A stretch of DNA of 64,000 bases from Notospermus geniculatus (Eukaryota > Nemertea > Pilidiophora > Heteronemertea > Lineidae), in contig NMRB01000009.1 in NCBI GenBank assembly GCA_002633025.1, forward strand, positions 771,691 to 835,690, read 5' to 3'. This document shows positions 36,201 through 46,000 of the stretch, piece by piece. Position 1 is the stretch's first letter; each line of letters opens with the position of its first letter. The notes beneath the pieces were generated by a model. That model saw only the letters and a program-made list of their open reading frames with translations. It searched no databases and was not told where the DNA came from. Position numbers and translations under genes: made by a program.

Positions 36201-38675
36201 GAAGGTAACATGAAATGAATGTGTTTGTGATGGATTATGTTGTGTGGGAAATGTGTGGGTACCAGCTGTTGTCTCCACACATTGTGAACTGTCACTGATT
36301 GTTTGTCGTTTTGTGTCTGGACTTATATTTTCCTCAAGTGCTTGGTTACAATTTTCTATTCCAGAAGAAATAAGGGGATATATGTTTTAGGACTTTGAGT
36401 CCTATTGGTCTGCATGTGAAAAACCAATCTGAAGGCACTGCTCCACCTGAGATTTGGGCAACAATTCAACCATGGAAAACTATGGGCAGTTTGTATCATT
36501 GTTCTCAGCCTAAGTCGTAAAGAAACCATTAATAGTGAATTATTGCACCATTGTCGTGCAGCCAGCTTGCACAAGAAAACCCTCACGTGGGGCAGCACCT
36601 TTAGACTGTCTATTTCATCAGTGTTACTGCTTCTTTTTCATTTCACAAGTCTTCATGTCCTCTTGCTCTTGTTGTCAGCTTCGTTCCTTCCGTTGTCATC
36701 AGTCTCCTCATCCATCCAGAGTTTGATCTTGTCTACCTAATCATCACCAAAATACATGCAATGTATTCTTTAAGCAATTCAACAAAGCCAAGTAGTCCTG
36801 TTTTGTTGTGAATGACTATGTCATTGTGATCTGTGGTATGATTGTTTGTACTGCTGAAGTTCAACTTGAATAGTTTGAATACTGCATTGCCATTTGTTGC
36901 TCATGATGCATGAAGTTGTGGGCTATTCGTCATGTATTTATGTTTCAGATTACAACTTTTCACATCGTATTGACCACTTGTCATTTGGAGAGATCACACC
37001 TGGTGTTGTTAACCCATTAGACGGAGATATTAAAGTTACCGAAGAAAGTAAGTCATAACACCTTGTCCTAGTGTCGGTTAGACCCAATAGAGAGGAATCC
37101 CACTGACGTCATCAATTCATGTGACTCGCTGTCAAAATGACACAAAGTGGCGTCAGTAGGGTGCTACACGTGGATTGACATTACACCTGACGTGACGAGA
37201 CAGCACACGAAATAACATCATCGCGTCATCAGGAAACACATGGTCAATTTGACGGCCAACGTGGCCTTTATGACGTCACGTGGGAAACCTCTGTTCCATA
37301 TTATAGAACAGAAATCAGACTTTGTTTGCTAATTCTCTGGAGCACTTGTGGATCTTACCCTCCAGCTCTGTGGCTGAAGCAAGGGTATGCATGAGTAAGT
37401 ACCTACTGTACATGTACATCTATAGCACTGTGTCGTCTTCTTGCAGACTATCACATGTATCAATACTTTGTTGAAGTTGTCCCTACTAAAGTTGAAACAA
37501 CACAAGCCAACGTTGAGACATACCAGTATGCGGCCACTGAGAGGGTGAGTAGGGAGATACAGTCATCCAGCCACACGGGCAGCTATGGACTTTGTCAGTG
37601 AATCTTGGGGGGTTACATCCATATAGCAACTTCTCATAACAAAACCCCATAACTTATCAACATGGACGGTGCCCTAATATTGTCTATTTTACAACATCCA
37701 TACTCATCCTAATGTAAGTTTTTTTGTGGACTACCCAGAGGTTCTTTTGTTTAACTGCAGAATCGTTCCATAGACCACGCAAGGGGAAGCCATGGTATCC
37801 CTGGGATATTCCTCAAATATGATGTGTCATCATTCAAAGTTCATGTGAAGGAGACCCATCAGCCGTACAGTCAGTTCCTTGTACGCCTCTGTGGGATCAT
37901 TGGAGGAGTTTTTGCTACCTCAGGTCAGGTCAACGTCATCCTTGAAATTGAACCCTTTAGGCCCTATAACGGCCGCTTTGAAAATCCTACTACGGCTGCC
38001 GACGTCCTATATTTTCAGCCATATGATGACTCAGACATTGCGTAGGCCGGCACTGGCCGGTCTAGGATTTCGTAAGCGGCCGTTCTAAGGTTTTGGTTGA
38101 TAGCAAACATCAGATGTATGAATTACGAGATATTTGCTGAAAACCTCTTGGGTTCACAGAACGTACGTAACAAAAAGTATTGGGCCTAAAGGGTTAATAT
38201 ACTTGGCCAAAAATGGCATGTACATGTTGAAAGAGAAAAGTATCCCGAGTCAATTTCTCTATGAGTGAGTGTCACTGGGAATCAAACCCATGATATCGGA
38301 GGTGAACAATGTTTCGATGTACACTGCACCATTTTGACACACCAGAGAAAACACAGGGCACAGATTTCTTTTCTCACGTAGACATGGAATGTTAACTTTG
38401 GTTATTTTAATAGGAAAGAGTTTGATATTCCCTCTACTAACACAATTGTTGTCTCTTTTTCAGGTATGCTACATGCATTCATAGGCTTCATAGTGGATGT
38501 CATATGTTGTAGATACAAATTTGGCAAATACAAGAAGTCATCTGATGGTGATGCTCCTCACTCACCATCCATTCCAGTCACAAATCTCGCGACAGAAACG
38601 CTGCCGTCTGGAAATGCATCGGGGTCTCCTGTCAACCTTGTTCCCGATTCCCAATTGCTTCCAAAAGCATCTTGA
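33221..38675 (+). CDS. ERGIC2: ERGIC2, with an apparent 2-base frameshift and alternative exons
   Basis: Cargo receptor cycling between ER and Golgi. Exons: 33221-33337, 33553-33661, 33830-33876, 34027-34240, 34338-34439, one of 35111-35190/35446-35504/36137-36204, 36949-37047, 37447-37544, 37761-37923, 38464-38675. Family landmarks: VVKELDAFPKVPESY, then TM1 VAILTFVIIVILVVSEI, INIDITVAMPCD, DSCRIHGALIVNKVAGNFHI, YNFSHRIDHLSFGE, NPLDG, FVEVVPTKVE, GSHGIPGIFLKYDVSS, and TM2 around RLCGIIGGVFATSGM. ATG at 33221 is in good context and starts MRR as in ERGIC2. However, that frame stops at 33269 (TAA) and the conserved frame begins two bases off, within GTGTGG. Removing two bases would make the total length a multiple of three (405 residues). 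The alternative is an upstream coding exon joining the conserved frame. The acceptor at 33199 implies a 5' untranslated exon, not found. Confidence 0.93.
35111..35190 (+). other. ERGIC2: ERGIC2 alternative exon 6a
   Basis: 80 bases, entering in phase 2 and leaving in phase 1, with acceptor CATACAG and donor GTAAGG. It encodes a block starting KALISPEFTGGRHVHALK, followed by YNFSHR from the next exon. Its RHVHA matches the HxH of the two other candidates. Vertebrate ERGIC2 resembles exon 6b, so this would be a variant form. Confidence 0.65.
35446..35504 (+). other. ERGIC2: ERGIC2 alternative exon 6b (canonical)
   Basis: 59 bases, phase 2 to phase 1, acceptor GGTAG and donor GTAAGC. It encodes KSIPVFPSGHAHLAMTVQVS, which closely matches the vertebrate segment containing GHAHLA ahead of YNFSHRIDHLSFGE. 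Confidence 0.88.
35850..35879 (+). repeat. Hammerhead-like retroelement-tail motif
   Basis: CTGAGGA, then A, the stem GACCCC-gatt-GGGGTC, then GAAA. This nearly fits the hammerhead core CUGANGA/stem II/GAAA, with one extra A. The same hairpin occurs at 5677-5705. It lies in an ERGIC2 intron, probably as the tail of a dead retroelement. Confidence 0.45.
36137..36204 (+). other. ERGIC2: ERGIC2 alternative exon 6c
   Basis: 68 bases, phase 2 to phase 1, with a good polypyrimidine tract and CAG acceptor, and donor GTAACA. It encodes a block starting KPLNFKHIKIDEHFHFGAD, again with an HxH (HFH), then joins YNFSHR. Like the other two, its length is 2 modulo 3, so exactly one of the three keeps the frame. 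Confidence 0.68.
36442..36590. mobile_element. Copy of dispersed hairpin repeat family, inverted
   Basis: Read on the minus strand: CCACGTGAGGGTTTTCTTGT, then the AATGGTGCAAT core, then CCCATAGTTTTCCATGG, ending ATCTCAGGTGGAG. It lies in an ERGIC2 intron. Confidence 0.6.
37088..37294. mobile_element. Possible MITE with imperfect ends
   Basis: AGAGGAATCCCACTGACGTC and, inverted, AGAGGTTTCCCACGTGACGT bracket a stretch rich in TGACGTCA-like words within an ERGIC2 intron. The ends match imperfectly. Confidence 0.35.
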
Positions 38676-39256
38676 GGACATGAAGACGCGTTTTAAAATT
38701 TTTAGTCATTTGTGGTGGATGTGTGTGAAAGGGTTTTGTTAGGCCAACAGTTTGATGAGATGGATTACTCCTAATTTTGTGCAGATCATTGATCTCTCTG
38801 CACAAGTTAGCAGCTTCTTGTGAAAGTGTATTTGTACTTGTGTCACTACGTTATGTGGCAATATTGAAAGTGGTATATTTCATATTATGCAAGTCATTTG
38901 ATGGTTTGATGTGGCTTGTTGGTGCCTGCAGTAAAAGTATGACATATACCGGTATTTATCCCATATGATGAATCTGTTTTGAGCCCGCTGAATAATCAGG
39001 TGTGACTGAAATTGAAATTCCTGTTATTTTGGTGCCATTTGATGTAAATCTTCACAATTAAAACCATATTTAAGTCTAGTGTACAGGGTTGCTTGCAATC
39101 GGCTTGATATCTCTACATGTATTTCTATGCAGGAACTCTTGGTTCCTATGGTGTTGGGGACATATTCTTATTTCTACACAGGATTCAGATTTGACTCTTT
39201 TGGGACGAAACAGTTGACACATACACAAATGTAGTCATGTGAACTTTCAAGGTCAC

Positions 39257-39262
39257 TTTATT
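39257..39262 (-). terminator. Polyadenylation signal of the NADAR-domain gene
   Basis: TTTATT (AATAAA on the minus strand), 210 bases beyond the stop codon at 39472. Confidence 0.5.
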
Positions 39263-39291
39263 TATCTGTCTAGCAGAAGTATGAAATCTTG

Positions 39292-39297
39292 AATAAA
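39292..39297 (+). terminator. ERGIC2: Polyadenylation signal of ERGIC2
   Basis: AATAAA, 617 bases after the ERGIC2 stop and followed by a T-rich stretch. It lies beyond the opposing signal at 39257, so the two convergent transcripts would overlap by a few tens of bases. Confidence 0.6.
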
Positions 39298-39471
39298 TAT
39301 TTTTGTACCTAAAACAACCTGTTCTTCACTTCATAAATCTCATTGACAAATTAATGGGTTGTATTTATAAATAGGTTCTCTGGATGATGCCATGAATGTT
39401 ACAATGCAAAGGCTGGCTTCAGTCCAACTTTTCAATATGGCACAATGTCAATGAATGATGATCAATGGCTT

Positions 39472-40851
39472 TTAAGAAAGTTTAAGTTTTTTTGGAGGTG
39501 GCTCTTCATCAGAACTGTCTGCCTCCCTCCCAGGACCTTGGACATTGGATAGCTCCTCGGTATCCATGGAAACGTCACCTGCCTCGGGTGCCTCTGCCTG
39601 AGACCCCAAGGATGTACCAGAGGCCTCCCCTAAATACTTATCTACTGTATCGACTTCTCCATCATTCCTATCAGGATCAGCATCTGTCACAACATTGCCC
39701 ATATCAATGGAGAAAAATCGGTCTTTGTCTCTGGATCCTGTGCTAGATGTTTCATGTTTATTTCTGCTTCTAACTTGATTCGAAGACTTAGATTTCTTCC
39801 CATGTGATGCCCCACCCTTTTCAGCTTCACTACCAGTGTGATCCTTGCTCGAGGTCACCACAGATGAAGTTTTCTTTGCTGCTTTTATTTGATCCCCATG
39901 CAGAGATACTTTGTGGTCACTTTTTCTGGTCATTCCGCTTGAGGTGACAGCAACAACTCCCTCTGCCTTGCCACTCCCAATTTTCTTCACTTTGGCTGCA
40001 GATTTTCTTGGTTTTTTCTCAGTCGCTCCACTGCCTTCAGCTTTAGCCTGCTCGGGAGAATGAGTGCTGAACTTGTCTTCATCTCCATCACTCCCGATCA
40101 GAGCATTTCGAACATCTGTGAGTATATAACCCAGCAGATTTTTACCCCTCCAATTCTTCTTGTCATGTGCCTTGGGATTATTCTTTCCTAACCCAATCCC
40201 CCACAGCCTGTCCCGAGGACTACCCTCAACCAGGACTGTCCCCTCAGTGTCCTTAATTGCCTTCAACAGATCTGGATTCTGGGAGAACTTGGCCATCGAT
40301 GCCTCCTTCACCACCTCTTTGCTTTTCTTGTTCCATACCTCCTTCACAAAATTCTGCACCTTTCTTCCTAGCTTCTTTTGCTGTTTTGGGTCTGATGTTT
40401 CCAGGATCTGCCTTGCCATTTCCTTGTCACCAAAGAGAACTGAAAGCATGAAAACACTCCAACTCCACAACAATTCAATCTTTTAAATACTGATCAGCAA
40501 ACTTCATTGATTCACTGGTTGATAAGAGGCCAAGGACACTCAACCCGGTCCTCTCTTTGATTTGAAACTGACCAGGATCTTTTTATCTAGGCTAGGCCCT
40601 ATTTTCTAATCATCCTTCTTTCTCCAGATGTCGTCATGATGTGCCCCCATTATTCCATGCTGCACGGCATGACTTGATAACTCAGCCTCTGGAGGAATGA
40701 TAAGTTAGATGTTCTCACCTGCTTTCTGATGCATCATATACTGCTCAGCACAGTTGTAGGTCACATCACCTATTTTGAATTTACATGGATGGTGCTGACT
40801 GAATGGTGAATCTTTGCCAAAGAAAATTGTGTATTTCTCGTCCGCCATCAT
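39472..40851 (-). CDS. NADAR-domain protein (YbiA-like N-glycosidase fold)
   Basis: Exons 40719-40851 and 39472-40439, joined after phase 1, encode 366 residues. The start ATGATGGCGG at 40851 is preceded by an in-exon 5' leader and an acceptor near 40909, so a leader exon lies upstream. Residues 5-150 form a NADAR domain: FFGKDSPFSQHHPCKFKIGD, CAEQYMMHQKA, LFGDKEMARQIL, KLGRKVQNFVKEVW, KFSQNPDLLKAI, LVEGSPRDRLWGIGLGKNNP and WRGKNLLGYILTDVR. This family includes bacterial YbiA, which cleaves riboflavin-pathway intermediates, and enzymes reported to remove ADP-ribose from guanine. The remaining 200 residues are a Lys/Ser/Glu-rich disordered tail ending PPPKKLKLS, plausibly nuclear. The substrate here is unknown. 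The gene is convergent with ERGIC2 and divergent from ILVBL. Confidence 0.9.
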
Positions 40852-41139
40852 GCTTGATATGGATTCAGGATAGGGCCTCCCTAGGGTCGCTGGGCTGAGT
40901 GTGATCTGTAAATGATGTGGTGGAGAGAAAAAGAGAACGTTAGGCCCCTAAGTGGCTTTATCCAATGTGGTGTGACATCACGAGCTAGGCCTACGCCTAT
41001 TCATCGTTTCCACGATGTAACTCCGACAGTGTCCGCCATTGCTGATGTCGCCGTAGCCAATGATGCAAAGGTGGTGGACAAAATTCATTGCTTTGCTGAA
41101 GAAAGCTGGTGGGCAAAACGCGCAACATCACGTCACAGA

Positions 41140-41375
41140 ACGATGTAGGCCTGGGCCTACATGGCCTACGCCATGGATACGATGAATAGACCTAGGCCCT
41201 AGCTCATGAGCTAGGCCTAGGCCTAGGTCATGAGGTAGCAATAGCCTGCCTAGGCCTATGACGATGGATCAATATCTAGGCCTAGGCCTAGGACTAGGAG
41301 GGCAGGCAGGCCTACATGGCTAAAAATTTATAGGCCCAGGCCTAGGGCTAGGCTTATTTAGGCCTAGGCCATTCA
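41140..41375. repeat. GGCCTA-rich low-complexity tract
   Basis: Many near-tandem copies of TAGGCCTAGGCCTA, all self-complementary, upstream of the NADAR gene. Smaller tracts of the same kind lie at 11750-11830 and 55255-55300. Confidence 0.7.
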
Positions 41376-41439
41376 TGCGTGTCATGCCATTTGATAGATC
41401 AGCTGATACTCATATGCATCATGGTGACTTCCCATTTGG

Positions 41440-41570
41440 TCAAATCCCTTGGCCAAATTCCAATTTATTTGGCCAAATTCCCAAATCGCCAAATTCCCAA
41501 TTTGCCAAATTCCCATTTCGCCAAATTCCCATTGATTTCGCGAAATTCCCGTTTCGCCAAAAATTTACTC
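41440..41570 (+). repeat. Minisatellite with CGCCAAATTCCCATTT units
   Basis: About eight imperfect 16-17 base units of the type (T/C)GCCAAATTCCC(A)ATTT. Open frames across it are artefacts of the repeat. Confidence 0.8.
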
Positions 41571-41924
41571 GACACCCCTGTGTTCTTTCAAAATGAATCG
41601 TTCCAAATATTAACAATTTATGAAGCAGGTTTAGAAGTTTAATAAAGCGAATGCCATGGTATTCATTCCAAAGAAGAGTTACTGATGTTATTTTCAAGGT
41701 GAATTCTTCAACGATCTTTTTCAGACGAAGAAATAGTGCAAACTTTCAGAGAAAAGATGCGTTTTTTAGTTTCTTTTTTTTCTAATTCGTTTCGTTTTCG
41801 CAGATATAGTCAAGGGAACAAACACTGCTAGAGTTGTGTAACCTTGGGTGTGGCAAATTACACCCGTCCTTTTTGAAGGTGAAGACATCAGCCCCATCCC
41901 TTCCAAATCCTGAGTGAAACAGGG

Positions 41925-42013
41925 CCATGTCGATTTAGAGGAATCAGAGGAATCGAGGTGGAAAATTTTCCTCTGATTCCTCCGATTCCTCTGATTCCTC
42001 TAAATCGACATGG
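41925..42013. repeat. Long hairpin of GAGGAATCA repeats
   Basis: CCATGTCGATTTAGAGGAAT and its exact reverse complement flank a stem of GAGGAATCA/TGATTCCTC repeats with a GTGGAAAATTTT loop. The arms are about 34 bases. Confidence 0.85.
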
Positions 42014-42157
42014 CTGTGGAACAGTTTGATACCCAGGGGGCCAAGGGCCTTAGGGCCTAAGGGATCGTCCATAAAAATCAATGTGCAAAGCAATCCTAAC
42101 AATGTTAGGAAGGGGGGGAGGGGGTCAGGGCCTTGTTAGGATTGTGTTTTGGCTCAC

Positions 42158-42410
42158 CAGTCTCCACGCAGGCCCACAAACTCTCCAAGCTATCTGGCAC
42201 ATGCGTACAAGATGCACAGGGTAGTTCACACACTCGACGAAAGATGGCAGCAGCTGACGGCGCGTAGTTTATACAGTCGCAAAAAGATGGCAGCAGCTGA
42301 CGGTCCGCCAATCTCTCATTCGGAACTTCCGAAGGCAACTGCTCGGCAATTTCCGTAGACACTCGCATTTCCCCTCGGACACAATTCCAAGGCAGCCATC
42401 TTGAATGCGC
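42158..42410 (-). repeat. Inverted copy of the ILVBL upstream sequence
   Basis: TCTCCACGCAGGCCCACAAA, GCGTACAAGATGCACAGGG and CTTCCAAGGCAGCCATCTTG-like words are the reverse complement of sequence at 42650-42830. GATGGCAGCAGCTGACGG occurs twice here. Confidence 0.7.
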
Positions 42411-42756
42411 AACGATTTCAATGCATTCCTGGTGGTTTGGATGCGGTCGCCTCATCACACCCTGCGCATGAACGGAATAGTTCACACAAAAACGTTGCGT
42501 TATTGATCGATAATTGGCAGATTGGATGACATATCGGTAAGTTTATATATAATATGCCTCAACTTATCCAGGAAATAAGGTTGGATGTCTTTAGCAGGCC
42601 AAAATTCGGCAAAAATAGTTAGACGGTCGGTCACGTGGGTTTGTTGATAACAACATGGCTGCCTTGGACTTGTGTCCGAGGTGAAATGCGCCGCACAGTG
42701 GATAGATAAGCAGTTCGCCTCAGGTCGTTCCGAATGCCAATCTCTATGGCAACTAT

Positions 42757-43035
42757 GCATCTTGTACGCATGTGCCAGTGAGCTTGGAGAGTTCGTAGGC
42801 CTGTGTGGAGACTGGCGAGCCGTCAGCTGCTGCCGTCTTTTGTCCAGTAGGTAAACTACTTTGTGTATCTTGTACGCATGTGCTGTTGAGCATGGAGAGT
42901 TTGTCCGCGTGTGTGGAGACTGAAGAGCCGTCAGCTGCTGTCGCCTATTGTCGAATGGTAGAACTATTCCTGTGCATCTTGTACGCATACTTGTACGCGC
43001 TTGGAGAGTTTGTCTGCGTGCGTGGAGATTGAAGT
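42757..43035 (+). repeat. Three tandem units of about 108 bp upstream of ILVBL
   Basis: GCATCTTGTACGCAT starts units at 42757, 42864 and 42974. Each continues GAGAGTT(T/C)GT...GTGGAGA(C/T)TG. The last unit ends 15 bases before the ILVBL start codon, so the units form the leader or core promoter. Confidence 0.75.
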
Positions 43036-43050
43036 GATCAGGTGCAAAGA

Positions 43051-46000
43051 ATGGAGTCCATGTTCGATGGATTTGTCCAAGTTGCCCGAAATTATGGGCC
43101 TACTTTGGTCGCTGGGGCTGTCCCTTTGACAATATTTGCCTTCCTCAGAAGATTTGGTGTTTTATACCAACTGTTTCATAAGGTAAGGTGATCACATTAG
43201 GCCTACTCATGGAGGAATTACTCTACTGACTAACTGAGATATTCACCGGTTGGCGGTTGCCACTGTATTGTGCTGCCATCTAACGGATTGCTAGGTATAG
43301 ACTTTGATAGAAAGTTGAATTTTGATCTTCATATCTCTAAAATCTGTGCCAAGGCAGCACGCCAGCTAAACGTCTTAAGGCGGATTAGTCACAACCTATC
43401 CTTGGAGTGCAGAAGAGCAGTGTATAATGCCTTTATCCTGTCAACTTTTAATTACTGCCCATTGGTATGGCATTTCTGTAGTAAGTCAAATGAAAATAAA
43501 TTAGAAAAACTAAATTTTAGAGCTTTGCGGTATGTGCATCGAGATTTTACTAGCAGTTACGAGTCCCTCTTAGAGTGTGAAAAAGGTGCTTCCCTTCAGT
43601 TACAGAGAATAAGACTTATGGCAGCTGAGGTTCATTGCATTTTGAGTAACAATCGACCAGGATATTTATGTACACTGGTAAAGCGTAAAGATTCCAGATA
43701 TAGTTTTAGATATACAAACTTATTGGAGTTGCCTAGTTTCAAAACAACAACATATGGGAAAAATAGTTTCTCATACCAAGCTGCCAAAGTCTGGAACAAC
43801 TTGCCTGAGCACATTCGAGCGTGCAATAAATATCGCGATTTTAAGACATTATTATACACCTGGAATGGTGATACATGCAGTTGTGCTATGTGCAAGAACT
43901 AGGGGTCAACTTTCTCGTTATGTTTTTAAACTTCTTCTGTATATTCTGTCTCTTATTTCCATATCTTATGTCTTGCTGTGTGTCTTTCTATCTTGTTTTT
44001 AGTTCCTTAATTTTATGTCATTTTACACTTAGGCCTATGTTAGTCCGTCCAAAAGCTTCTAGCTTATGTTCTCTGTTGTGGTCTCTATACGGACGTAAAA
44101 TAAAGATTATCTTATCTTATCTTATCTTGGGACTGAACTTCGGTGTCCTTAATAATAGACCACTTGCGCAAGTCGGCCATTACAGCCAGCCAGAAGGTGT
44201 AAACAAACCTTGGGCCTAGTGCATTGTGCCGACGGTAAGCACGGGCGCCAACTGTACAAATGCATTAGACCCCCTAGGGCGAGGTTAATGTTTACACCCT
44301 GGGCTGATAAGCGCAAGGGGTCTATAGAGAGGTGTCCTCCTGGCAGAGGTGTCTGTTAACATGGTTAAGGGAGGTTCCACTGTATTCGTACTGTCATGAT
44401 GGGAGTACCGGTAGGCCTAGTGCATAATCAGATAATGCAGAATGATTAGGCCTATTCGTACCGTGACGGTGATGTATAATTTCTGCGCCATGACCGACTC
44501 CGACAGTGCGCACTGCGAGGGGCTAAAATGATTTTAATCGGAACTGTCAGTTTAATTTTTTTCTTCAATGCCAATGGCCTCTGATGATCAAATTCATAGG
44601 TCTCACTATTTTCTCAAAATTTTGGCTCAAGAATGCAGTGTTTTGTTCACCATTTTCTGACAATCATGCAGGATCGATATTGAACAAGTCGACAAGAAAA
44701 AATAAAACCATGACCACGAGAGATGCAACTCATCTTGCTGCCCCTTCCACTCCCTCTTCCCCTCCCCCAGACTTGGCTATAAATAGAGATACACAGACAT
44801 CAGGTATTCCCCTATTTTTAGTTAATGCAGCTTAATTTTTCAGGTGGAGGACTACTCAACCAGGCATGGAGGAGAGCTGGTAGCAGAGGTTCTCAAGGTG
44901 GGTGAACAGTAACTGGGCTGTGGTAAAAAATGCCCGTTGAAAAGAGAATAGGCCTAGACCTAGTAGTGAGTTGATAAACTCCAGTGAGGTGTGTTCATCA
45001 TGATATAAATTACTACTGAAGAATATCATTCCTTGTGGATTCAATACTTGGCTTTGTGTTCTGTCAGTGTAAACTGTGGGGAGATATCACTCACTGGGGT
45101 CAGGTCAGATATTCTGTGTTCATGAGTTCAGTTGATTTGAATGATATCAGCAGAGTGAGCCATTGACAGTTATCCCAGCAGAATCTTTCAGTGAACTTCT
45201 TCCTAATCCTCTATTTCAGGCCCATGGTGTGAAGTATCTGTTCACTCTTACTGGTGGTCACATCTCTCCAATCCTGGTGGCATCGGAGAAGCTTGGTATT
45301 AGGATAGTTGACACGAGGCATGAGGTGGGTATTTGGTGTCCATGGTGCGGCATACAATACCACCAGGCATTGTCACCAGATTGAACTGAAAGAAATTGGC
45401 TGATGATTTCTAAGTTAACTCCTCTCTATATATCTAAGTCATTCATGTTTTTTTATCGTTGTTTATAACATGATTTCAGGTCACGACTGTATTTGCGGCT
45501 GATGCAGTTGCACGTCTTTCGGGGACAGTAGGTGTAGCCACTGTGACAGCAGGACCAGGTAGGGAAGCACTGAAGCAGGCTCAGTCTGGAACACCAGGTG
45601 ATTGTCTGATCATGAAGTCTGACTGAGATGTTTACAACTGTGTCAACTGCGAGCATCCACGTCTTTCGGTACGCTGCCTCTAGAGTGGGTTGAGCCAGTT
45701 GAGGAAGATGAGGTGCAGAATGTGCTCCTGTGAAATCAAAACTAGTAGTTACCAGTTTCATGTGAGAGATATCTGTGTGTATTTTAGGTCCTGTCTTCAT
45801 TGAATTCCCCATTGACACCCTTTACCCCTATACCACTGTGAAAAAGGAACTACTTGGAGTCAGTCAGGGAAAAAGTTTGGCTCAAAACGTGGTTGGAATG
45901 TAAGTACAACTTTCTATTGAGGACAGCAGAGTTCAGTCCCCAATTGGTCAATGGTCATTTTGTTGATTTACCTCTGTATTGAGGACACCTCTCAATTAAG

